From positions 10,695-74,694 of the forward strand of contig DIHE01000068.1 of the NCBI GenBank assembly GCA_002420005.1: DNA of 64,000 nt, written 5' to 3'. Each line of letters starts with the position of its first letter. Within the stretch, counting starts at the first letter, position 1. A model generated the notes under the pieces. The model was not told the origin of the DNA. It saw nothing but the letters and a program-made list of their open reading frames with translations, and made no database searches. Positions 43,844-51,779 of the stretch are shown in pieces. Position numbers and translations under genes: made by a program. Source of the stretch: Holophagales bacterium UBA5704 (lineage in GTDB: Bacteria > Acidobacteriota > Thermoanaerobaculia > Multivoradales > UBA5704).

Positions 43844-44656
43844 TCACGGATTTGTGGCGTCGTTGGAGAACGTCAAAGAGGCCCAGAAGCTCTCCCAGTC
43901 TGCGCCGCTGCCGGCGGCGGGCTCCATCTCGACAGCTTTGATCAGCCAGTCGGCCGGGCGGTCGAGGCGGAGACGGACCCGTCCTTGCGCGTCCGTGCGG
44001 CCGGAAACGCGGGCCTCCGGTGCCTGGCGCGGCACCGCCACGACGAGCGCACCGGCGAGCGGCTCACCCCGCAGGAGCAGCCGGATCGGCAGCTCGCCCC
44101 CCGCGGCGATCTCCGTCGGGCTCGCCTCGGGCACCAGCTCCAGCGGGAGGCCGAGCACCCGGTCGAACCCTTCGGAGGGACCGCCCGGGGAGCGGACCAG
44201 TGCCTTGGCGCAGCGAGAGTAGATCTCCCGGGATGGTGCCGCGGTGGCACCGCGCCCGGCGCGCAGCCGGGAGATCTTCTCCAGCCCTTCCTCATGCAGG
44301 TAGGCCTCGAACTTGGGTCCTTCGAGCTCGACCACGGCATGGTTGCTGTCATAGGCGAGGAGCCAGGTGCCAGGGGCGGGGAGGGTCGCCCAGCCGGCGG
44401 GGTCGGCCCCCTCCACCCCGGGCAGCGCGATCTCGCCGCCCGGACCCACGGCGGCGAAACGCTCGATGCGCGCGGCCATGCGGGGCACCGGATCGCCCCG
44501 GAAGGCCTCGCCCACCCGCAACCCCACCGCGAGCCGCCCGCCCGGTGTGAAGACGAAACGGGACGGCTCGATCCAGAAGTCATGCGCCCGGAGGGCCGGA
44601 GCCGTCAGCAGCGCCGACAGCAGGACGAACGGCAGGAGGCGGGTGGTGCGGGGCAT
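43844..44656 (-). CDS. periplasmic DUF4198-family protein
   Basis: The 270-aa product has a signal peptide (LPFVLLSALLTAPALRAHDF; the mature protein begins HDFWIEPSRFVF, a DUF4198 hallmark). Conserved stretches include LLAYDSNHAVVELEGPKFEAY and a C-terminal beta domain (VSGRTDAQGRVRLRLD). DUF4198 proteins are often linked to metal uptake (nickel, cobalt) or are found beside secreted adhesins. Here the next gene upstream encodes a DUF4331 protein, and the 11-nt gap suggests cotranscription. Confidence 0.75.
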   Translation of the reverse strand: MPRTTRLLPFVLLSALLTAPALRAHDFWIEPSRFVFTPGGRLAVGLRVGEAFRGDPVPRMAARIERFAAVGPGGEIALPGVEGADPAGWATLPAPGTWLLAYDSNHAVVELEGPKFEAYLHEEGLEKISRLRAGRGATAAPSREIYSRCAKALVRSPGGPSEGFDRVLGLPLELVPEASPTEIAAGGELPIRLLLRGEPLAGALVVAVPRQAPEARVSGRTDAQGRVRLRLDRPADWLIKAVEMEPAAGSGADWESFWASLTFSNDATNP

Positions 44657-44667
44657 GGGGCGTCTCC

Positions 44668-46185
44668 TCAGTTGATTCCGGGCTCGCCGTTGGCGCCGTT
44701 GGGCGAGCCGGGCAGCGGCGTCTTCAGATAAGGAAAGGAGGCGTCGAACTGGCTGGCATCCTGGAGCGTGCCGTCGGTGAACGGCAGGTTGCCCGAGGGG
44801 GCGTCGGCCGGGTTGCAGAAGACGCCCGGGAAGGCATGGCAGAGGACGCCCATCGCCACCCGCAGCTCGATGTCCACCACGTCGTCGCCAGGGCGCCGGC
44901 CATTGGGGAAGCCGGCGTTGTCCCCTCCGAGGACGCCGAGGTTGTTCTGCGCCGCCGCCGCGGTCGCCGGGGTCGAGGTGTTCAGGCGCAGCATCTCGTG
45001 CGGCGCGCCGTCGGACAGGAAGTTGATCCCTTGCACACCGGTGGCGAACGCCGCCACCAGGTCGGTGCGCGGGAAGTTGTTCGGCGCCTGGACGCCGGCC
45101 GCTCCGAACAGGATCTCCAGCAGCTCCGGAAGGGTGGGGTTGGTGACGTAGGTGGCGACCGCGGCGTCGCCCACCGGGCTCGCCGCGTTGAACAGGTTCT
45201 TGTCCTTGAGCCCGATGACGACCTCATTGACCAGCGGCATGCCGAGACGGGAGACCTGCACGTAGTCGCCGCTCTCGGTGGTCGGGTTCTTGAAGTCGGG
45301 GTTGTTGCGCAGCGCCCGGTTGCGCGGCAGGGCGGCGGTGGTCCAGCCGCCGATCACCGGGCTCTGGGCATTGCGGGTCAGGCAGCCGATCGGCACTTCC
45401 AGGATGAAGGAGGTGATGTTCGCGTCCTCCAGCAGGTTGGGCTCGACGTCGCGGCCCCCCAGAGGGTTCTCGATGTTGACCAGGTCGAAGATCTCACCGA
45501 GGTTGACGGCGAACGGCTCCTTGCGCTGGCCGACGAACACGCGGCCCTGGTTGTTGCCGGTGCAGCCGGGGATGGAGAGGTCCCAGATGAAGCCGGCGGC
45601 ATAGGCCGCGTAGTCCGGGATCGACTTCTCGCCGATGTTGTCCACCGGCTTGCCGAAGCGGTTGGTACCGGCGGCGGTCTCCGCGAAGGCGATGCTTGCC
45701 GGTGCGCTCACCGGGCCGCGCACCACCGCCACCGTGTAGCTCTCCAGTACGTTGAGGACCGGCGAGCGGCCGCCCGGCGCTTCGCTGATCGCGCCGATGT
45801 TCATCAGGGGCACCGAGACCTGCACTCCTCCGGCGGGAACCTTGAGATCGCGCAGGGCCTGGCTGACGCGGAACTGGAAGGTCACGTCTTCGGCGCCGTC
45901 GCCGGTGTTGTCGATGTGGATGCGGTAGAGCGCATCCGGGTCGAGCCCGAAGTAGTTGGGGCCGCCATAGGAAGCCTGCAGCGGCACGTAGTTGGCGATC
46001 AGGGTGACGAACCCCTCGCGGCCCGGCTCATAGCTGCGGAACATGTAGAAGTCGGTCCCGTCGACCTTCGGCATCTCGGTGATTCCGGGAGCCTCGCGGT
46101 GGCTGGAGGCGATCGCCGGGGTACCGGCCGTGGCGGCCAGGGTGGCGCCGACGACCAGGGCGAGCAGTACAGGGTGGTGTTTCAT
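44668..46185 (-). CDS. secreted DUF4331-family protein
   Basis: The 505-aa product has a signal peptide (HPVLLALVVGATLAATAGTPAIA) and the mature start SSHREAPGITEMPKVDGTDF, the DUF4331 signature; DFYMFRSYEPG follows. The fold is a large beta protein with a central IENPLGGRDVEPNLL segment. Its function is unknown; members are exported and often co-occur with TPR or metal-binding proteins. AGAGGAG stands 8 nt before the ATG. Confidence 0.8.
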   Translation of the reverse strand: MKHHPVLLALVVGATLAATAGTPAIASSHREAPGITEMPKVDGTDFYMFRSYEPGREGFVTLIANYVPLQASYGGPNYFGLDPDALYRIHIDNTGDGAEDVTFQFRVSQALRDLKVPAGGVQVSVPLMNIGAISEAPGGRSPVLNVLESYTVAVVRGPVSAPASIAFAETAAGTNRFGKPVDNIGEKSIPDYAAYAAGFIWDLSIPGCTGNNQGRVFVGQRKEPFAVNLGEIFDLVNIENPLGGRDVEPNLLEDANITSFILEVPIGCLTRNAQSPVIGGWTTAALPRNRALRNNPDFKNPTTESGDYVQVSRLGMPLVNEVVIGLKDKNLFNAASPVGDAAVATYVTNPTLPELLEILFGAAGVQAPNNFPRTDLVAAFATGVQGINFLSDGAPHEMLRLNTSTPATAAAAQNNLGVLGGDNAGFPNGRRPGDDVVDIELRVAMGVLCHAFPGVFCNPADAPSGNLPFTDGTLQDASQFDASFPYLKTPLPGSPNGANGEPGIN

Positions 46186-46265
46186 CAGGGTTTCTCCTCT
46201 CATGCCAGGACTACGGAGCCCCCCTCCGGTTTGGATGAACGGCGGGAAACGGAGAGAATGCACGG

Positions 46266-47093
46266 ATGAACGAGACGAACCCTCCCGTCCGCCGTCCCAA
46301 TGGCCGCGCCACCGACGCGCTCCGCCCTCTCCGCCTCACGCCGGGGGCGATGAAATATGCCGAAGGCTCCGTGCTCATCGAGCTCGGTGACACCCGGGTC
46401 CTGGTCGCCGCGAGCATCGAGAACCGCGTCCCCGGTTTCCTCAAGGACTCGGGCCGCGGCTGGATGACCGCCGAGTACTCGATGCTGCCGCGCGCCACCC
46501 ACACGCGGAGCACTCGCGAGGTGTCGCAGGGCAAGCCGTCGGGCCGCACCGCGGAGATCCAGCGCTTGATCGGCCGCAGCCTGCGCGCCGCCTTCGACCT
46601 GACCGCGCTCCCCGACAAGACGCTCACCCTCGACTGCGACGTCATCCAGGCCGACGGCGGGACGCGCACCGCCGCGGTCACCGGCGCTTATGTGGCCGCG
46701 ACGCTCGCCTGCGGGGAGCTGCTCCTGCGCGGCGACATCCAGGCCTGGCCGGTGATCGACCAGATCGCCGCCGTCTCCGTCGGCATCGCCGGCGGCTCGC
46801 CGCTGCTCGACCTCGAATACGTCGAGGACCAGGTGGCCGAGGTGGACATGAACGTGGTCGGCACCGCCGCGGGCGCCGTCGTGGAGATCCAGGGGACCGG
46901 AGAGAAGCGGGCGTTCCGCCGCGAGGAGCTGGACGGCCTGGTGGACCTGGCGTTCCAGGGCATCCGCGAGCTGGTCGCCGCGCAGAACGCGATTCTCGCC
47001 CCCACCCTGGAGCAGGTCCGCGAGATCCTCGCCCGTGGCCCGCGCAAGCAGGCCCCGCCGAAGTCCGAAAAGAATCTGTGGGGCCGGCCGTAG
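46266..47093 (+). CDS. rph: ribonuclease PH
   Basis: The 275-aa exoribonuclease begins RRPNGRATDALRPLRLTPGA and has GWMTAEYSMLPRATHTR, GRTAEIQRLIGRSLRAAFDL, TLTLDCDVIQADGGTRTAAV and a C-terminal tail. The active-site Asp pair lies in DCDVIQADG (residues about 124-132). It trims tRNA 3' ends phosphorolytically. The usual downstream partner (rdgB) is not adjacent. Confidence 0.95.
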   Translation: MNETNPPVRRPNGRATDALRPLRLTPGAMKYAEGSVLIELGDTRVLVAASIENRVPGFLKDSGRGWMTAEYSMLPRATHTRSTREVSQGKPSGRTAEIQRLIGRSLRAAFDLTALPDKTLTLDCDVIQADGGTRTAAVTGAYVAATLACGELLLRGDIQAWPVIDQIAAVSVGIAGGSPLLDLEYVEDQVAEVDMNVVGTAAGAVVEIQGTGEKRAFRREELDGLVDLAFQGIRELVAAQNAILAPTLEQVREILARGPRKQAPPKSEKNLWGRP

Positions 47094-47095
47094 GG

Positions 47096-47268
47096 CCTCA
47101 CCCCCTCGGCCCCCCTCTCCCACCGCTCTCCCCCCCGCCAGGAGAGGGGGAGGCCCACCCGCCCTGTGTCCGGAGCGCTGCCTCTGGGGAGGCGGTGTCT
47201 TTGGGAGGTGGCGCCCCCTCTCCCGGTCGGGGGGAGAGCGGTGGGAGAGGGGGATGGGGGGTGAGGTC
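47096..47268. repeat. REP-like long inverted repeat between rph and the Rrf2 gene
   Basis: The left arm starts CCTCACCCCC and runs through CCCCTCTCCCACCGCTCTCC (about 47097-47138). The right arm, read in complement, has the same CCTCACCCCCC-(n)-CCCCTCTCCC-ACCGCTCTCC order at about 47228-47268. Some 36 of 40 positions pair, around a spacer of about 90 bp. The same modules occur in part at 6384-6436, so this is a dispersed element. It sits exactly between two convergent genes. Confidence 0.7.
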
Positions 47269-47760
47269 TCAGTCCGGCAGCACCACCAACGGCGACGGCT
47301 TGCGGTCGGGCACGTCGTGCGGGACCACGATGTCGAGGTCGAGGATCTCGCGCTGTCGGGAGGCCATGTCGGCGAGGCTGATGGAGGAGAGGATGCGGTC
47401 GACCGACTCCTTGACCTCCAGGAGGATCTCGCGGATCGCGCAGTGCTCCGGCCCGACGTCGATCGTGCAGGGGAGCGACAGGATCTGGTCGATCGGCGTC
47501 GTCTGGCCTTCGAGGGTCAGCAGGATGTGGCGCAGCGTGATCTGGGTGGCCGGCTTGCTCAGCACGTGCCCGCCCTGGGGGCCCCGGTTGGAGAGGATCA
47601 GCCGTTCTTTCGAGAGCAGCGCCAGGATCTGGCGCAGGTACGGCTCCGGAATTCCCTGGTGCCGGGCGATCTCGTGGCTGGTGACCGGGCCGTGGTCGGC
47701 ATGCATGGCGATATAGAGCATCGCCCGGATACCGTACTCCCCCTTGGTTGAGATCTTCAT
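47269..47760 (-). CDS. Rrf2-family transcription regulator
   Basis: The 163-aa product has the Rrf2 winged helix (MKISTKGEYGIRAMLYIAMH, residues 1-20; IARHQGIPEPYLRQILALL, about 31-49) and RGPQGGHVLSKPA. Two cysteines, C98 and C107 (LPCTIDVGPEHC), replace the three-cysteine set of IscR, so a cluster if present would be atypical; a CymR- or NsrR-like sensor is also possible. No target operon is adjacent. Confidence 0.85.
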   Translation of the reverse strand: MKISTKGEYGIRAMLYIAMHADHGPVTSHEIARHQGIPEPYLRQILALLSKERLILSNRGPQGGHVLSKPATQITLRHILLTLEGQTTPIDQILSLPCTIDVGPEHCAIREILLEVKESVDRILSSISLADMASRQREILDLDIVVPHDVPDRKPSPLVVLPD

Positions 47761-47788
47761 GTGCGGTCTGGGAACCTTCTTGAGCAGT

Positions 47789-48511
47789 CTAGCACAGGCC
47801 CGGCCGTGCTTTGGACCCGGCCGGCCGCGACGCGGCGACGAGCGCGGGCAGGCGCGAGAGGTCGCGCAGGTCGCCCGCGCCGCGGACGCGGTCGAGATGC
47901 AGGGCGCGCAGCCCGGCGGCGAGCGCGCCCTCTACGTCCTCCAGGCGGCTGTCGCCGACGTGCAGGGCGGCGTCCGGCGAGACGCGCAGTGCAGCGACCG
48001 CCTGCAGGAAGATCCGGCTGTCCGGCTTTTCCACTCCCGCGGCGGACGAGCAGACGATCGTGTCGAACCAGGAAGCGAGCCCGAGGCGCTGCAACAGGCC
48101 GGGAAGCCGGGTGTCCCAATTGCTCACCACCCCGAGGCGGAGGCCGGCCTCGCGCAAGGCGGCGAGCACGCCCGGAACCTCGGGAAAGACCTCCCAGGCC
48201 TCCGGCGAGGCGAAGCGATGAAACAGCTCGGCGGCGGCGAATGGCGAGGGGGGAGCGGCCTCCAGATGCTCGCAGATGCGTTCGAGGAAGCGCTTCCACC
48301 AGCCGCGCGCTCCCTCGGGATGCGCGGTGAACCGGTCCTTCCCCGGCTCGGCGCGGCAGGCCAGCTCCTGCCAGACCTGGCGCACCAGCCGCGCCGCCTC
48401 CCGCGGTTCGACCGCCACCCCATGGCGGCCCAGGACCTCGGCGTACAGGGCGCCCAGATGGGGAGCGTGGATCAGGGTGCCGGTGACGTCGAAGGTGAGG
48501 GCTCGGATCAT
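47789..48511 (-). CDS. HAD-family hydrolase (HDHD3-like)
   Basis: This 240-aa HAD hydrolase has motif I as FDVTGTLIH (nucleophile Asp, with Thr in place of the usual second Asp), motif II in LRLGVVSNWD, motif III Lys in AGVEKPDSRIF and motif IV HVGDSRLEDVEGA. This DxT variant typifies the HDHD3/REG-2 subgroup. The substrate is unknown. ATG 48511 is the likely start, with a GTG two codons upstream as alternative. Confidence 0.82.
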   Translation of the reverse strand: MIRALTFDVTGTLIHAPHLGALYAEVLGRHGVAVEPREAARLVRQVWQELACRAEPGKDRFTAHPEGARGWWKRFLERICEHLEAAPPSPFAAAELFHRFASPEAWEVFPEVPGVLAALREAGLRLGVVSNWDTRLPGLLQRLGLASWFDTIVCSSAAGVEKPDSRIFLQAVAALRVSPDAALHVGDSRLEDVEGALAAGLRALHLDRVRGAGDLRDLSRLPALVAASRPAGSKARPGLC

Positions 48512-48581
48512 GCGCACCGCCGGTCCCGAGGATACCCCAACGGCACCGCCGGGTGCGCGGCGGTGTGATAGTTTCGGCGCG

Positions 48582-48728
48582 ATGTCTCCCCTGATCCGAT
48601 CCGCTCTCGCCCTGCTTCTCTTCTCGGGCTGGCTCGCCCTGCTCTTCGCGGGCTGGACCGCCGGAGGTGCCGTCCACCTGCTGCTGGTGGGAGCGGCGGT
48701 CCTCTTCCCCTGGAAGGCGCTGCGCTAG
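48582..48728 (+). CDS. small hydrophobic membrane protein (DUF5670-like)
   Basis: The 48-aa protein has two hydrophobic stretches with the pattern GWTAGGAVHLLLVGAAVLF, matching the lmo0937/DUF5670 family of tiny membrane proteins in bacteria. Its function is unknown. It fits in the gap between two leftward genes. Confidence 0.6.
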   Translation: MSPLIRSALALLLFSGWLALLFAGWTAGGAVHLLLVGAAVLFPWKALR

Positions 48729-48731
48729 GCG

Positions 48732-49508
48732 TCAGGCCGGTTCGAGCGTCCGCACCGGATTGGCCAGCACCCCCAGGCCGGGGATCTCCACCTCCACCCG
48801 GTTGCCGTCGAGGAGCGGCCCCACGCCGGCCGGCGTGCCGGTCAGCAGGACGTCCCCCGGCTCCAGCGTCATGATGTTGGCCACGTAATGGACCAGCTCG
48901 ACGATCCCCCAGGTCATGTCGCGCACATGGCCGCGCTGGCGCTCCCGGCCGTCCACCCGGGTGATCACCTCCAGGTCGTCGAGACCGCCACCGACCCGGA
49001 TCACCGGCCCCAGCGGGCAGAAGCTGTCGAACGACTTGCCGCGCGCGAACGTGGGGTCCTTGCGCTGCAGGTCGCGGGCGGTCACGTCGCAGGTGGCGGT
49101 CACCCCGAGGACGGCCCGGCGCGCGTCCTCCGCAGACGCCCCCCGCCGCACCCGCCGCCCGATCACGACCGCGATCTCCCCCTCGTGCTCCACCCGCGAG
49201 CTCTCCGGCGGCAGTACGATCGCCTCCCCGGGTCCGATCACCGACGAGGGCGCCTTCAGAAAGATCACCGGCTCGGCCGGCATGGGATTGGCCAGCTCCT
49301 TGACGTGGTCCTTGTAGTTGCGCCCGATGCCGACGATCTTCGCGCCGGTGAAGAAGGGCGCGAGGGGGGCGGCCGGCCGTTCGAGCGCCGGGCCGGCCAC
49401 CCAGGCCTCCGGCGGGGCGTGCAGGGGATCGGAGAGGAGCTGGTGGAGCGCTCCGTCCGCGGTCGCGGAGAACGCCCAGGTGGCCGGGGAGTGTCGAAGC
49501 AGGAACAT
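48732..49508 (-). CDS. fumarylacetoacetate hydrolase family protein
   Basis: The 258-aa FAH-type enzyme has KIVGIGRNYKDHVKELANPM, VIFLKAPSSVIGPGEAIVLP, RVEHEGEIAVVIGRR (metal-binding Glu pair), CDVTARDLQRKD and LTGTPAGVGPLLDGN. The family includes acylpyruvases and ring-fission hydrolases. The substrate is not predictable. The ATG at 49508 begins MFLLRHS. Confidence 0.87.
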   Translation of the reverse strand: MFLLRHSPATWAFSATADGALHQLLSDPLHAPPEAWVAGPALERPAAPLAPFFTGAKIVGIGRNYKDHVKELANPMPAEPVIFLKAPSSVIGPGEAIVLPPESSRVEHEGEIAVVIGRRVRRGASAEDARRAVLGVTATCDVTARDLQRKDPTFARGKSFDSFCPLGPVIRVGGGLDDLEVITRVDGRERQRGHVRDMTWGIVELVHYVANIMTLEPGDVLLTGTPAGVGPLLDGNRVEVEIPGLGVLANPVRTLEPA

Positions 49509-49584
49509 GACCGGGATTCTAGCGGCGAATCGTCCTCCCCCAAAGGGTGGCGGCGGTCCCGGGCGAGGCGGATAAAATGACGGC

Positions 49585-50574
49585 ATGCCGACCGTCTCCG
49601 CCCGCACTCCGGTCTTCGCCTCCCCCTGCCATCCTTCCTCTGCGCCACCGGCGCGGGAGATGCCGCTCGTCGAGGTCGACGGCGTGCTCGCCAAGCTGGA
49701 GTGCGTCAATCCGTCCGGCTCGATCAAGGACCGCATCGCGCGCTACATCCTGGAGGAGAGCGAGCGGCGCGGCCTGCTCCAGCCCGGCCGGCGGATTGTC
49801 GAGGCGACCAGCGGCAACACCGGCATCGCGCTCAGCTTCCTCGCCCGGGAGAAGGGCTATCCGGTGACCATCGTGATGCCGGAGGACATGACCGAGGAGC
49901 GCAAGGCAATGATCCGCAGCCTCGGCGCCGACCTCCTGCTGGTCTCGGCCGCCGGCAGCTTCGCCGAGGCGGCGGCGGTGCGCGACCGGCTGGCGAACGA
50001 GAACGGCTGGTTCAATCCGGACCAGTTCTCCAACCCGCTCAACGCCGAGTGCCACGAGCGCACGACCGGCGAGGAGCTGGTGCACCAGCTCGCGGGCCGG
50101 ACACCGGGAGCCTTCGTGGCCGGCGTGGGCACCGGGGGCACCTTGATCGGCGTCGGCACGCGCCTGCGCCGGGAGTTTCCCCACATCTGGATCGCGGCGG
50201 TCGAGCCGGCGGAGTCCGCGGTGATGAGCGGCACGCCGAAGGAAGAGCTGCGGCCGCACGGCATCTCGGGCATCGGAGACGGCTTCATCCCGGCGCTGGC
50301 CGGCGACGGCCGGGGCGGGCTGCATCCCCTGATCTCCGAGGTGATCTGCATCTCGACCGCGGACGCCCTCGCCGCCGCCCAGGACCTGCGCATCCGCCAC
50401 GGCCTCTGCGTCGGCGTCTCCTCCGGAGCCAACTACCTGGCCGCCCGGCAGCTCGCCGAGCGCTACGGCCCCGTCGCCACGGTCTTCCCCGACGGCTACA
50501 CGAAGTACCAGTCGCGGGGCCTCCAGCACTGCGAGCCGGGCAGTTGCCCGTACGAGCACGACCTGCCGGCGTGA
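49585..50574 (+). CDS. cysteine synthase / cystathionine beta-synthase family PLP enzyme
   Basis: The 329-aa enzyme has the PLP lysine in NPSGSIKDRIARYI (K48), EATSGNTGIALSFLAR (about 73-88), VGTGGTLIGVG, GIGDGFIP and CVGVSSGANYLAARQL. The C-terminus carries FPDGYTKYQSRGLQHCEPGS, with one unusual Cys pair (HC and SC) near the end. The family makes cysteine from O-acetylserine (or O-phosphoserine) and sulfide, or cystathionine. The short N-terminus (29 residues before LVEVDG) suggests it may not be canonical CysK. Confidence 0.85.
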   Translation: MPTVSARTPVFASPCHPSSAPPAREMPLVEVDGVLAKLECVNPSGSIKDRIARYILEESERRGLLQPGRRIVEATSGNTGIALSFLAREKGYPVTIVMPEDMTEERKAMIRSLGADLLLVSAAGSFAEAAAVRDRLANENGWFNPDQFSNPLNAECHERTTGEELVHQLAGRTPGAFVAGVGTGGTLIGVGTRLRREFPHIWIAAVEPAESAVMSGTPKEELRPHGISGIGDGFIPALAGDGRGGLHPLISEVICISTADALAAAQDLRIRHGLCVGVSSGANYLAARQLAERYGPVATVFPDGYTKYQSRGLQHCEPGSCPYEHDLPA

Positions 50575-50605
50575 GCTGGCGAAGACACCCCGGGGCCTGT
50601 TGAGG

Positions 50606-50857
50606 TCACGACAGAGTCTTTGGCTGGCGAGGGCGACGGGTCGAAGCCTGGGCGACTTTGATGAGGGAGCGGAGCGCTTCGTTGACCGAGTCCGCGGTGG
50701 GAAACGCCGTGGCGACATCGGGGCTCAGCAGGACCAGGTTGGTGCCCTTCGTGTAGGCCTCGTAGTACTTGCCGCGTACCCCTTTTCCAAGGTCCTCACG
50801 GCGATATTCGGGCCGGAGATCATCCTCAATGGGTGGCGTCAGCTTATCCTTCTTCAT
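50606..50857 (-). CDS. putative antitoxin-type protein
   Basis: The 83-aa product (DLRPEYRREDLGKGVRGKYY, then EAYTKGTNLVLLSPDVATAF and PTADSVNEALRSLI) resembles short acidobacterial proteins encoded directly beside toxin-like genes. The ATG overlaps the end of the truncated brnT relic by 14 nt. Its partner has lost its catalytic half, so this copy may be an orphan antitoxin. Confidence 0.55.
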   Translation of the reverse strand: MKKDKLTPPIEDDLRPEYRREDLGKGVRGKYYEAYTKGTNLVLLSPDVATAFPTADSVNEALRSLIKVAQASTRRPRQPKTLS

Positions 50858-50993
50858 ACTCGCCCAGAGAGTGGTCCGGGTCCGCGTAGGTCACCGCAAA
50901 AGGGTCGCCGAGGGCTGATGCGGCCTCCTCAAAGGAGATGCCGTGTTTCCGGCGGTTCGCCGCCGCCTTCTTGGGGTCCCACTCGAACCTCAC
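50844..50993 (-). pseudogene. truncated BrnT-type toxin
   Basis: A 49-aa frame starting at GTG 50993 reads FEWDPKKAAANRRKHGISFE and then EAASALGDPFAVTYADPDHS, which is the N-terminal half of the BrnT ribonuclease family (normal length about 90 aa). It ends at a TAA after DHSLGEYEEG, where intact members continue into the second beta-sheet with conserved Arg residues. It is therefore probably inactive. A TATAAT box is visible 7 nt before the GTG, implying a very short or absent leader. Confidence 0.65.
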
Positions 50994-51126
50994 ACCACCA
51001 TTATAGACAGCCGCCCGCCTCGGAGCCTCCGGAGAAGCCGCCGCGTTCTCGGGGCAAGCCGGGTGGGGGAACTCTTCGTCGTGCCCGGCCCCGAGGGGGT
51101 TCCGATGAACGAGCCGGTGGACTGTT
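50994..51126. other. intergenic sequence between the brnT relic and repeat array 2
   Basis: I see no gene in this stretch. It carries the TATAAT (51000-51005, minus) of the brnT relic and no other clear signal. Confidence 0.4.
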
Positions 51127-51367
51127 CACGCCGCGGCTCAGCTCGCGCACGCCACGGCACAGGTGGTCCAAGGAGGGAAAAGGTGGTGCGCGCCGGGGCG
51201 TGGAGAGTCTGCGCCACAGCGCACGGGATCGACGCCACGGCGCAGGGTACCGACGCCCCGGCTCCAGAGGGTCACGCCATGGCGCAGGTCGCCTGAGGCA
51301 CAAACAGGGCGATCACGCCGCGGCGCGGGAGTTCTGCGCCACGGCGCGAGGGATCTACACCGCGGCA
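51127..51367. repeat. 21-bp phased palindrome array, copy 2
   Basis: Ten-bp cores of the CGCCRYGGCG type begin at 51129, 51150, 51191, 51212, 51233, 51254, 51275, 51316, 51337 and 51358. Spacing is 21 bp except for two 41-bp steps (51150-51191 and 51275-51316). Read in complement, its layout is three cores, spacer, five cores, spacer, two cores; array 1 read forward is three, four, two. The spacers also align, both ending ACCT before a core. Array 2 is thus an inverted relative of array 1. It lies between the internally deleted hepT and the brnT relic. Confidence 0.8.
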
Positions 51368-51399
51368 CGGATCGCGCGGGTGGCGGCGACCGGCGGGGC

Positions 51400-51582
51400 T
51401 CAGGCGAGGCCTTTCAAGCGGACCTGGAGCTGCGGCAAGTCTCGTCGAATCACCTGCCAGATGATCTCCGTCTTTTCGTCTCGGCGGAAATCCTCCTCCG
51501 CCATCCCCTCGGTATAGCGGTCGATCTTGCGAATGGCTTCGAGGATATCCTCCAGCAACAGGTCGTGATCACGCTTAGGCAT
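51400..51582 (-). pseudogene. internally deleted HepT-type toxin
   Basis: A 60-aa frame joins the N-terminus of HepT (RDHDLLLEDILEAIRKIDRY) to its C-terminus (EIIWQVIRRDLPQL), with the junction near FRRDEKT. About 50 residues are missing, including the catalytic HEPN R-x4-6-H motif. Normal HepT has about 110-115 residues. The frame is intact, so a short protein could be made, but not a ribonuclease. It overlaps the upstream mntA fragment by 8 nt. Confidence 0.7.
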
Positions 51583-51778
51583 CGACCAGCTCGGGTTCGA
51601 TCCGTTGCCACAGCGACGGCTTGATGCCGCGCCGGGAGACGAGGTCCACCCGGCGGCCCAGGACCTTCTCGAGATCGTCGCCCAGCTCGACGAAGCGCAG
51701 GCCGATGGACGGGTCGACGTCCACCAGCACGTCCACGTCGCTCTCCTCGCGCGCGCTCCGGCCGCCGGTGGTCTTCGC
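51575..51778 (-). pseudogene. 5'-truncated MntA-type nucleotidyltransferase antitoxin
   Basis: A 67-residue stretch reads ESDVDVLVDVDPSIGLRFVE, LEKVLGRRVDLVSRRGIKPS and ends EPELVDA, the C-terminal part of minimal nucleotidyltransferases that AMPylate HepT. It lacks the first part of the fold and the G-S of the GSX10DXD motif, and has no start codon in the remaining stretch. It begins directly at the stop of the DUF4132 gene, suggesting a deletion junction there. Confidence 0.7.
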
Positions 51779-51779
51779 C

